Assembly: GCA_030538335.1 (NCBI GenBank)
Contig: JAUNUE010000002.1
Location: 1-29,064, forward strand
From: Allobrachymonas sp.
GTDB taxonomy: Bacteria > Pseudomonadota > Gammaproteobacteria > Burkholderiales > Burkholderiaceae_C
Reading direction: 5' to 3'
Length of the DNA stretch: 29,064 nt
The notes under the pieces are model-generated. The model did no database searches. It was not told where the DNA came from and worked only from the letters and a program-made list of their open reading frames with translations. The translations under genes and the position numbers were made by a program. Shown piece after piece: positions 8,689 to 14,235 of the stretch. The first letter of the stretch is position 1. Each line of letters begins with the position of its first letter.

Positions 8689-8698
8689 AGGAGTTCCC

Positions 8699-9127
8699 AT
8701 GTTGACCGTTTGCCCCGCCTGCGGCGCCAAAAATCGCATCGACCCGCAAACCATCGGCCAGCCCGGCAAGGCCATCCATTGCGGGCGGTGTCAGCAAGAG
8801 CTGCTCACGGGTGAACCGGTTGAATTGCACGACGGCAATTTCCAGGCTTTCATCAAAGGCAACGAATTACCTGTGGTGGTTGATTTCTGGGCACCGTGGT
8901 GCGGGCCGTGCCGCATGATGGCGCCACAGTTTGCGCAGGCCGCACAGGCGATGCGGCAGGTGGTGTTTGCCAAGCTCAATACCGAAGACCACCCCCAGAC
9001 GGGCGGCGCGTTGGGCATCCGCAGCATTCCCACCCTGGTGCTGTACCGGGGCGGCAAAGAAGTGGCACGCACCAGCGGCACCATGTCGGCAGCGCAACTG
9101 CAGGGTTGGATTCAAGCCAGTATCTGA
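8699..9127 (+). CDS. trxC: Thioredoxin 2 with N-terminal zinc finger
   Basis: Cytoplasmic protein-disulfide reductase, recycled by thioredoxin reductase. It has 142 residues, the standard TrxC length. The N-terminal zinc ribbon carries C5, C8, C28 and C31 (CPAC and CGRC), absent from ordinary TrxA. The active site W67-C68-G69-P70-C71 follows in VDFWAPWCGPC, and the cis-proline segment is in IRSIPTLVLY. AAGGAG ends about 6 bases before the ATG, a strong ribosome site, 10 bp after cls. In Escherichia coli trxC is induced by oxidative stress through OxyR; I see no clear OxyR site because the promoter would lie upstream of the ArsC-like gene or within cls. TrxB is in the same window. Confidence 0.95.
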   Translation: MLTVCPACGAKNRIDPQTIGQPGKAIHCGRCQQELLTGEPVELHDGNFQAFIKGNELPVVVDFWAPWCGPCRMMAPQFAQAAQAMRQVVFAKLNTEDHPQTGGALGIRSIPTLVLYRGGKEVARTSGTMSAAQLQGWIQASI

Positions 9128-9171
9128 TGCTTGCCATTGCAGAATTTGAACAAACACCCCATTGATTGTTA

Positions 9172-9239
9172 CGCGAAGTAGTATTTGCATCTTCTTCGCG
9201 GGCTTTGTAGCAATTGCAGCCGCGGCACGGATGCGTGCC
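9172..9239 (+). other. Two hairpins between trxC and the YqaA-type gene
   Basis: CGCGAAG (9172-9178) pairs with CTTCGCG (9194-9200) across a 15-base loop, and GGCACG (9224-9229) pairs with CGTGCC (9234-9239) around GATG. Neither is followed by a T-run, so termination is not supported. TACACT (9242-9247), a 4-of-6 match to a -10 box, lies just after the second palindrome and 8 bases before the next ATG, so the palindrome could overlap a promoter. This is inference. Confidence 0.3.
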
Positions 9240-9255
9240 AGTACACTGCGCCCGC

Positions 9256-9756
9256 ATGGAAAACCTCTTGCAAACCCTGATGCAAACGCTGGCGCTGCCC
9301 GAATTCGGGCTGAGCACGGTGTTTGTCATCGCCTTTCTCTCGGCCACACTTTTGCCCATAGGCTCGGAAGCGGCGGTGTATGGGCTGATTGTGCTCAACC
9401 CCAGCCTGTTCTGGCCGACCATGCTGGTCGCCACCATCGGCAATACGCTGGGCGGTGCCGTGAGCTGGTGGATGGGGTTGGGTGCGCAAAAGGCGGTAGA
9501 AAAGATGCGCAAGAGCGACACCGAATTGCGTGCCCTGGCCTGGCTGGAGCGGTTTGGCCCCAAGGCCTGCTTTTTGTCATTCCTGCCGGTGATTGGTGAC
9601 CCGCTTTGCGCTGTGGCCGGTTGGCTCAAGCTGCCGTTCTGGCGGTGTGTGGCGTGGATGGCCGTCGGCAAATTCCTGCGCTACGTGGTGATGACGGCCT
9701 TGCTGCTGTGGGTGTTGCCGCCCGAGTGGGTGGCGAAGGTGCTCAAGTCCGCCTGA
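9256..9756 (+). CDS. YqaA family inner-membrane protein (DedA/SNARE-associated-like)
   Basis: A 166-residue membrane protein of the YqaA branch of the SNARE-associated/DedA superfamily. Features are a hydrophobic first third with FLSATLLPIGSEA (about 28-40), then TIGNTLGGAVSWWMG (about 61-75), a polar loop with RFGPKACFLSFLPVIGDP (about 98-115), and a final helix before WVLPPEW. The NTLGG and FLPVIGDPL segments, the latter with a reentrant-loop look, are hallmarks of the family. DedA proteins take part in lipid-carrier recycling and membrane homeostasis, but the YqaA branch has no assigned substrate. An in-frame start at 9214 would add a Cys/His-rich stretch with no similarity, so I prefer the ATG at 9256. 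It lies 128 bp after trxC. Confidence 0.85.
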   Translation: MENLLQTLMQTLALPEFGLSTVFVIAFLSATLLPIGSEAAVYGLIVLNPSLFWPTMLVATIGNTLGGAVSWWMGLGAQKAVEKMRKSDTELRALAWLERFGPKACFLSFLPVIGDPLCAVAGWLKLPFWRCVAWMAVGKFLRYVVMTALLLWVLPPEWVAKVLKSA

Positions 9757-9792
9757 TATGCAAACCGGCTTGCATTTGCCGTGAAAACCCAT

Positions 9793-9826
9793 AAAAAAGC
9801 CCGCGGCACATCGCCACGGACTTTTA
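9793..9826 (-). terminator. Rho-independent terminator of the lipoprotein gene
   Basis: In minus-strand RNA a 10-bp stem (arms at 9798-9807 and 9813-9822 in plus coordinates) forms with two G-U pairs, and the stem is followed by six Us. Read on the plus strand, the G-U pairs become C/A mismatches and the T-run is shorter, so the terminator mainly serves the minus-strand lipoprotein gene ending at 9851, though it may also help stop transcripts of the YqaA-type gene ending at 9756. Confidence 0.75.
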
Positions 9827-9850
9827 CATGCGAATGACCAGTTCGAGGTC

Positions 9851-10258
9851 TTATTTGGTAGCCAGCTTCCAGTTGCCACCTGCGCCGTCGCCCTTTTTGT
9901 CACCGGCTTTGCTGTCTTGCGCATAGTAGTACAGCGGCTGGCCCTTGTAGGTCCACTGGCGGGTGCTGTCCATGCGGATGATCAGGCCGAAATCGCCTTC
10001 AGGGCGGGTGTTGACGCCCGTTACCGCGGCAGGCCAATTCTTTGCGCAAGCGTCGTAGCATTCAGAGACGCCTTCGCCCTTTTTGTCTTTGCTGTACACG
10101 TACAGGGGCAGGCCGCCATTGCCGGTAATGGTGTTGTTGGCGGCGATTTTGGGCGCCGGGCCTTCGCGGCTGACGCTGGCGCCAGTGCCACCTGTAGAGG
10201 CGCAGGCAGAGATCAAAACAGCAGAGCCGATCAGGCCCAGGGTGGTGAGGATGCGCAT
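9851..10258 (-). CDS. Small lipoprotein with two YxYxxD repeats (COG4315 type)
   Basis: A 135-residue lipoprotein of unknown function. The signal peptide MRILTTLGLIGSAVLISAC ends in a lipobox with the lipidated C19; Ala at +2 favours the outer membrane. Two copies of the short secreted repeat follow: LPLYVYSKD (residues 50-58) and QPLYYYAQD (107-115), each leading to a segment with conserved Trp (AKNWPA, GGNWKLA). C67 and C71, in ECYDAC, may form a disulfide. The family (secreted repeat, often described as lipoprotein with Yx(F/W/Y)xxD motif) is widespread in beta- and gammaproteobacteria without an assigned job. AGGAG lies about 8 bases upstream of the ATG. It appears to be monocistronic, with its own terminator and a 97-bp gap after smpB. 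Confidence 0.88.
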   Translation of the reverse strand: MRILTTLGLIGSAVLISACASTGGTGASVSREGPAPKIAANNTITGNGGLPLYVYSKDKKGEGVSECYDACAKNWPAAVTGVNTRPEGDFGLIIRMDSTRQWTYKGQPLYYYAQDSKAGDKKGDGAGGNWKLATK

Positions 10259-10303
10259 GGATGAACTCCTGTTGGGGAATGTAAAAACCGCAACAGCTTA
10301 TGC

Positions 10304-10329
10304 CTCGAATATGTCAAATATATGTCGAG
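10304..10329. promoter_or_regulatory. Repeat motif upstream of the lipoprotein gene
   Basis: Two copies of ATATGTC (10309-10315 and 10320-10326) stand 11 bp apart, one helical turn, inside an inverted repeat whose outer arms are CTCGA (10304-10308) and TCGAG (10325-10329). The placement, about 45-70 bp upstream of the lipoprotein ATG, and the AT-rich core suggest a promoter with an operator. No regulator can be named. Confidence 0.3.
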
Positions 10330-10355
10330 CCGGAGGCGCTGCTCCCGGTGTCACG

Positions 10356-10832
10356 TCAGCGCTGGCGGTGTTTCATGGCGCGCTCCACCTCACGCTTGCC
10401 TTCGCGGTCCTTGATGGTGTCGCGCTTGTCGTATTCGGCTTTGCCTTTGGCCAGGGCAATTTCGCATTTGACCATGCCGTTTTTCCAGTGCAGATTCAGC
10501 GGCACCAGCGTGTAGCCTTTTTGCTCGACCTTGCCGATCAGGCGGCGGATTTCTTCCTTGTGCATCAGCAGTTTCTTGGTGCGTGTGGCATCGGTGCTGA
10601 TGTGGGTGGAGGCGGTTTTCAACGGGTTGATCTGGCAGCCGATCAAAAACAATTCGCCATCGCGGATCACGACATAGCCATCCGTCAGTTGCACCTTGCC
10701 TTCGCGCAGCGCCTTGACCTCCCAGCCGTGCAGCACCATGCCGGCCTCGTACTTTTCTTCAAAGAAATAGTTGAAGGCGGCTTTTTTGTTGTCGGCAATG
10801 CGGGCAGGAGCCTGGGGTTTTTTCGTGGCCAT
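10356..10832 (-). CDS. smpB: SsrA-binding protein SmpB
   Basis: Binds tmRNA and brings it to stalled ribosomes for trans-translation. It has 158 residues from the ATG at 10832, the usual length. Conserved parts are NKKAAFNYFFEEKYEAG (about 15-31), GWEVKALREGKVQLTDGYV (about 37-55), LKTASTHI, and the basic C-terminal tail DKRDTIKDREGKREVERAMKH that is needed for decoding-centre binding. A longer reading upstream overlaps the divergent ratA and is rejected. No good Shine-Dalgarno precedes the ATG (CTCCTGC). Divergence from ratA with only 46 bp between is the usual Burkholderiales order. No tmRNA gene (ssrA) is seen in the window. Confidence 0.97.
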   Translation of the reverse strand: MATKKPQAPARIADNKKAAFNYFFEEKYEAGMVLHGWEVKALREGKVQLTDGYVVIRDGELFLIGCQINPLKTASTHISTDATRTKKLLMHKEEIRRLIGKVEQKGYTLVPLNLHWKNGMVKCEIALAKGKAEYDKRDTIKDREGKREVERAMKHRQR

Positions 10833-10856
10833 GCAGGAGACGTGTGCTTTTTGTGC

Positions 10857-10878
10857 ACAATGCAAAGTTTGCCATTGT
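10857..10878. promoter_or_regulatory. Interrupted palindrome abutting the ratA start codon
   Basis: Arms ACAAT-GCAAA and TTTGC-C-ATTGT match across one central G with one bulged C, giving a 22-bp near-palindrome that ends at the base before the ratA ATG. It covers half of the 46-bp smpB/ratA divergent gap, so it could be an operator acting on both genes, or a hairpin masking ratA translation. No Shine-Dalgarno is visible for ratA, which keeps both options open. Confidence 0.4.
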
Positions 10879-11325
10879 ATGAAATCCGTCCGCAAGTCCG
10901 TCGTCGTGCCCTACAGTCCGGCAGAAATGTTCGAGCTGGTCAGCAACGTGTCCGCCTATCCGCAGTTCCTGCCCTGGTGCAGTTTTGCGCGCGTGGTGGA
11001 GACCTTGCCCGATGGAAAGGTGGCCGAAGTGGGCATTGGCATGGGCGGGCTGCGGCAGAGCTTTACCACGCGCAACACCGAGCAGCCCGGCCAGCAGATC
11101 GACATCCGCCTGGTACGCGGGCCGTTTTCAGACCTGCACGGGCAATGGCGGTTTGATGCGGTAGGCGATGGCAGCACCCGCGCTTGCCGGATCACACTGG
11201 ATTTGCGCTACCGCTTTTCGGGCTTTTTGCTGGCGCGGTTGATCGGCCCCGTGTTCGACCAAATCGCCGTCACCTTTGTCGATGCGTTTACCCAGCGGGC
11301 GCAGCAGGTGTATGGCAAATTCTGA
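10879..11325 (+). CDS. ratA: RatA / Coq10-like START-domain protein
   Basis: A 148-residue single-domain protein of the polyketide cyclase/START fold. It starts MKSVRKSVVVPYSPAEMFEL, followed by VSNVSAYPQFLPWC (about 21-34), the family signature; DLRYRFSGFLLARLIGPVFD (about 109-128) forms the C-terminal helix. Members were described in Escherichia coli as RatA, which blocks 70S ribosome formation, while the yeast and bacterial relatives (Coq10) bind coenzyme Q; which applies here cannot be told. The RnfH start codon lies 14 bp inside its 3' end, the conserved ratA-rnfH pair. A longer reading from 10771 is antisense to smpB. There is no Shine-Dalgarno; a palindrome ends right at the ATG. Confidence 0.9.
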   Translation: MKSVRKSVVVPYSPAEMFELVSNVSAYPQFLPWCSFARVVETLPDGKVAEVGIGMGGLRQSFTTRNTEQPGQQIDIRLVRGPFSDLHGQWRFDAVGDGSTRACRITLDLRYRFSGFLLARLIGPVFDQIAVTFVDAFTQRAQQVYGKF

Positions 11326-11665
11326 CGCGCTTGTTTTGACCGTGGTGTATGCGCCGCAGCCGCGCACGGTGCTGGAGATAAAAGTCACCCTGCCAGCGGG
11401 AAGCACGGTGAGGGATGCCTTGTGGGCCACAGGCTGGGCAGATCGGCTCGAAGTGCGAGAACTGTTGGAAAAAGGCCCAGAGGTGGCGCCACTTGCCTGC
11501 GGCATCTGGGGCAAAAAACGTGGTCTTGACCACGTTTTGCAAGCCAACGACCGCGTGGAAATCTACCGCTCCTTGCTGGTAGACCCCAAAGTCGCGCGGC
11601 GTGAGCGCTTTGCCAAACAGGGCATTCGCGCAGCAGGCTTGTTTGCAGGCAGGCGGCGCAAGTAG
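11312..11665 (+). CDS. rnfH: RnfH family ubiquitin-like protein
   Basis: A 117-residue protein of the RnfH (UPF0125) family with a beta-grasp, ubiquitin-like fold. LTVVYAPQPRTVLEIKVTLP (9-28) is the first beta pair, GIWGKKRGLDHVLQANDRVE (about 64-83) the conserved centre, and EIYRSLLVDPKVARRERF the C-terminal signature. The name comes from rnf operons, but here, as in most bacteria, it pairs with ratA and no rnf genes are near; it has been proposed as an antitoxin partner of RatA without firm proof. The ATG at 11312 overlaps ratA by 14 bp, pointing to translational coupling. An arginine-rich tail ends the protein. Confidence 0.9.
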   Translation: MANSDALVLTVVYAPQPRTVLEIKVTLPAGSTVRDALWATGWADRLEVRELLEKGPEVAPLACGIWGKKRGLDHVLQANDRVEIYRSLLVDPKVARRERFAKQGIRAAGLFAGRRRK

Positions 11666-11693
11666 TTGATAGCTATTTCACCCATAGTTCAGA

Positions 11694-11722
11694 AACCGTT
11701 CGCCCTGAGCTTGCCGAAGGGC
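11694..11722. repeat. REP-like element, copy 1
   Basis: Contains CGTTCGCCCTGAGC and a CCGAAGGGC arm; GCCCT (11702-11706) pairs with AGGGC (11718-11722). A related copy lies at 19785-19849. This type (TTCG...CCTGAG...CGAAGG) resembles dispersed intergenic repeats common in many bacterial chromosomes. It lies in the convergent gap between rnfH and the AhpD-like gene, where no T-run terminator is seen. Confidence 0.6.
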
Positions 11723-11783
11723 CGACGATTCCACTCGAAAAGCATGCCTTGAGCAGCGATAAAAGCGGCCCGTCAAGACGTGA

Positions 11784-12143
11784 TCAGGCGCCTTTGGCTG
11801 CCGAAAATTCCTTGAATGCAGCCAGCGCGTTGGCCGAATACATCAGCGAAGGGCCGCCGCCCATGTACACGGCCATGCCCAGGGTTTCTTCCACTTCCTG
11901 CAAGGTCGCCCCCAGGTTCACCAATGCCTTGGCGTGAAAGCCGATGCAGGCATCGCAATGCGCGGCCACGCCCAAGGCCAGCGCAATCAGCTCCTTGGTC
12001 TTTTTGCTCAACACGCCGTCGCGTGTGGCGGCAGCGGCCATGTCGTTGAAGCCCTTCATCAGGTCAGGGTGGTCGTTGCGCAAGGTGGCAAGGTTGCTGG
12101 AGATGGCGCGGGTGTGCTCGGTGTAGTTGGGAATGCTGCTCAT
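11784..12143 (-). CDS. Carboxymuconolactone decarboxylase family protein, AhpD-like
   Basis: A 119-residue helical protein of the CMD/AhpD family. The redox motif C63-D-A-C66 with H70 lies in AHCDACIGFHAKAL, preceded by E51 in KELIALALGVA; this E...CxxC...H set is the alkylhydroperoxidase D active site. The C-terminus MAVYMGGGPSLMYSANAL is typical of the short single-domain members. AhpD proteins shuttle electrons to peroxiredoxins or reduce peroxides themselves. The neighbour trxB ends 36 bp upstream on the same strand, which suggests that thioredoxin reductase and this protein are expressed together. TGGAGC gives a fair ribosome site. A true decarboxylase role is unlikely, because the CxxC is present and there is no aromatic-degradation gene nearby. 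Confidence 0.88.
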   Translation of the reverse strand: MSSIPNYTEHTRAISSNLATLRNDHPDLMKGFNDMAAAATRDGVLSKKTKELIALALGVAAHCDACIGFHAKALVNLGATLQEVEETLGMAVYMGGGPSLMYSANALAAFKEFSAAKGA

Positions 12144-12179
12144 GATGGTAGCTCCAGAAAAAGCGGGGATGGGGACAGA

Positions 12180-13142
12180 TTACTTCGCGGGTGCTGTCTG
12201 CTCCAGAAAACGCTGGGCATCAAGCGCCGCCATGCACCCTGTGCCTGCGCTGGTAATGGCCTGGCGGTAGATGTGGTCTTGCACGTCACCCGCAGCAAAC
12301 ACGCCGGGCACGCTGGTTTGCGTGGCAAAGCCCTGCTGGCCGCTTTTGGTGACGATATAGCCGTTGTCGATGTCGATCTGGCCTTTGAAATGGTCAGTGT
12401 TGGGCGCGTGGCCAATGGCGATGAAGCAGCCCTGCACGGCCAGGTTTTCGGTGCTGTCGTTTTGCGTGCTCTTGATGCGCACGGCGTTCACGCCCTTGTC
12501 ATCGCCCAGCACCTCGTCGAGCGTGGAATTGGTTTTGAGCACGATCTTGCCTTCTTTCACCTTGTCCATCAGCTTGTCGATCATGATGGCTTCGGCTTTG
12601 AATGTATCGCGGCGGTGGATGAGGTAGACCTTGCTGGCGATATTGCTCAGGTACAGCGCTTCTTCCACGGCGGTGTTGCCACCGCCGACCACGCAGACGT
12701 CTTGCCCCTTGTAGAAAAAACCATCACAGGTGGCGCAGCCACTCACGCCCTTGCCCATAAAGGCTTCTTCCGACGGTAGCCCGAGGTATTTGGCCGATGC
12801 GCCGGTGGCGATGATGAGTGCATCGCAGGTGTAGCTGCCGCTGTCTCCAGTGAGCTGGAAGGGGCGCTTGGTTAAATCTACCGTGTTGATCTGGTCAAAC
12901 ACCACCTCGGTGTTGAAGCGCTCGGCATGCTCCAGAAAACGCTGCATCAGATCCGGCCCTTGTACGCCTTGTGCGTCGGCGGGCCAGTTGTCTACCTCGG
13001 TGGTGGTGGTGAGTTGGCCACCTTGCACCATGCCGGTAACGAGCATGGGCTGCAGGTTGGCGCGGGCAGCGTAAATGGCGGCGGTATAACCGGCGGGGCC
13101 GGAGCCGAGGATGAGGACTTTGGCGTGGCGGGATGTAGTCAT
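12180..13142 (-). CDS. trxB: Thioredoxin reductase (NADPH)
   Basis: Reduces thioredoxins with NADPH through FAD and a redox disulfide. It has 320 residues, normal for the low-molecular-weight bacterial type. FAD-binding GSGPAG is at 13-18, the active site C136-A-T-C139 in SGCATCDGFF, the NADP-binding GGGNTAVEEA at 153-162, the HRRDTF segment at 176-181, and the second FAD motif in VFAAGDVQD near the C-terminus. It is divergent from a Crp/Fnr regulator with 220 bp between, and the AhpD-like gene follows in the same unit. No clear ribosome site is seen before the ATG. AT-rich sequence around 13254-13282 probably holds its promoter, but I cannot fix the boxes. Confidence 0.97.
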   Translation of the reverse strand: MTTSRHAKVLILGSGPAGYTAAIYAARANLQPMLVTGMVQGGQLTTTTEVDNWPADAQGVQGPDLMQRFLEHAERFNTEVVFDQINTVDLTKRPFQLTGDSGSYTCDALIIATGASAKYLGLPSEEAFMGKGVSGCATCDGFFYKGQDVCVVGGGNTAVEEALYLSNIASKVYLIHRRDTFKAEAIMIDKLMDKVKEGKIVLKTNSTLDEVLGDDKGVNAVRIKSTQNDSTENLAVQGCFIAIGHAPNTDHFKGQIDIDNGYIVTKSGQQGFATQTSVPGVFAAGDVQDHIYRQAITSAGTGCMAALDAQRFLEQTAPAK

Positions 13143-13301
13143 GGTTTATAGGTGTGAAAAGAAAAATAGAAGCAGAAGCTGTAAGATACGGGAATCATAG
13201 CGGGCGCAGCGGTTTGTAATGGCCGTTCCCGGCAAAGACCATGCGCCTTGCTTTGTTATATTTAATTTTAATGTAAATTGTTCCGGAATGGGCTTGACGT
13301 A

Positions 13302-13330
13302 TTGCCATCGTCCGGGTTGATTTGTGCAAT
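13302..13330 (+). promoter_or_regulatory. Candidate promoter of the Crp/Fnr-family gene
   Basis: TTGCCA (13302-13307, 5 of 6) and TGCAAT (13325-13330, 4 of 6) are 17 bp apart, pointing to a transcription start near 13337 and a leader of about 26 bases that includes GGGAG before the ATG at 13363. Just upstream is an AT-rich stretch (13254-13282) that may serve as an UP-like region or the trxB promoter. Confidence 0.4.
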
Positions 13331-13362
13331 AGCATCATCGCAACCAACGTGGGAGCTTGTTT

Positions 13363-14034
13363 ATGGCCATTGTGTCCAACCAGGAATTGATCCGCCGGGT
13401 ACCGCTGTTCAGCGACCTGTCGCCTGCCCAGTCGAGCATAGTGTCGGCCACGGTCGAAAAACGGCGCTTCAAACGCGGCGACCTGATCGTCGAGCAGGGC
13501 AAGATTTCTGGTGCGCTGTACATGATCCTGTCAGGCAAGGCGCGCGTGCTGTCGCAAGATGATCGCGGCCGCGAAGTCATCATGGCCACGCTGGAGGTAG
13601 GCGATGCCATTGGTGAAATGAGCCTGATTGATGGCGAGCCGCACTCGGCTACCGTGCGCGCCGAAGCCCCCACCGATGCGCTGGTACTGGGGCACGACGC
13701 CTTCATCCGCTGCCTGCACGAAAACGCTTCGATGGCCGATGCCGTGATGCGCGGCTTGGTGCGCCGCCTGCGCCGTGCCGACAAACAAATCCTGTCGCTC
13801 GCCTTGATGGACGTGTATGGCCGGGTGATGAGCGTGCTGCACGATATGGCGCAAGAAGACGAAGAGGGCAACAAGATTTTGCGCAAAAAAGTCTCGCGCC
13901 AGGACGTGGCCAAAATGGTCGGTGCTTCGCGCGAAATGGTCAGCCGCGTGATGAAGCACTTTGAAGAAACCGATGTGCTGGTGCAGCAGCCCGATGGCAC
14001 TTTTCTGCTCAAGGGTGGCAAATCGCTGGAGTAA
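13363..14034 (+). CDS. Crp/Fnr family transcriptional regulator
   Basis: A 223-residue regulator. Residues about 15-125 form a cyclic-nucleotide-binding-type beta barrel, with the cassette GEMSLIDGEPHSATVRAE at 84-101; residues about 140-200 hold the dimer helix and the winged helix-turn-helix, whose recognition part is SRQDVAKMVGASREMVSRVM (178-197). In true Crp the cassette contains Arg-Ser; here it is His94-Ser95, so cAMP binding is doubtful. There is no N-terminal Cys cluster, only one Cys (C117), so it is not an Fnr-type iron-sulfur sensor. GGGAG at 13351-13355 selects the ATG at 13363 over the TTG at 13357. It is divergent from trxB and lies 201 bp before ftsK. Its signal and targets are unknown. 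Confidence 0.9.
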   Translation: MAIVSNQELIRRVPLFSDLSPAQSSIVSATVEKRRFKRGDLIVEQGKISGALYMILSGKARVLSQDDRGREVIMATLEVGDAIGEMSLIDGEPHSATVRAEAPTDALVLGHDAFIRCLHENASMADAVMRGLVRRLRRADKQILSLALMDVYGRVMSVLHDMAQEDEEGNKILRKKVSRQDVAKMVGASREMVSRVMKHFEETDVLVQQPDGTFLLKGGKSLE

Positions 14035-14235
14035 AGGCGGCCAGGTTTGTTGTTCGCTGGTGCGCGCCCAATCTGTCTTGCCACTTTTTGCGCCGCCGTT
14101 ACAGTCTGGCTCGGTGCTTGTAGCACAATAGGGCTGTATGGGTAAAAATCTTTTCTCCTGCGCGCAGTTGCGAGCGAATGTGCAGGCAGTTTCGCTGCTT
14201 GCACGTGCTTGTTTTTACTGTGCAAAACAACCACC

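Noticed and set aside
7195..8775. Minus-strand open frame of 526 codons opposite cls and the start of trxC
   Set aside because: No motif or plausible start; cls with two HKD motifs lies on the plus strand. It is a codon-bias shadow.
10879..11665. ratA-rnfH as a proven toxin-antitoxin module
   Set aside because: The pair is conserved near smpB in most proteobacteria, and RatA belongs to the Coq10/START family; a housekeeping role is at least as likely, so I do not call it a defence or toxin system.
14035..14235. Promoter of ftsK in the gap after the Crp/Fnr gene
   Set aside because: Only weak -10/-35 look-alikes with poor spacing (for example TTGTAG and TATGGG); none good enough to list.
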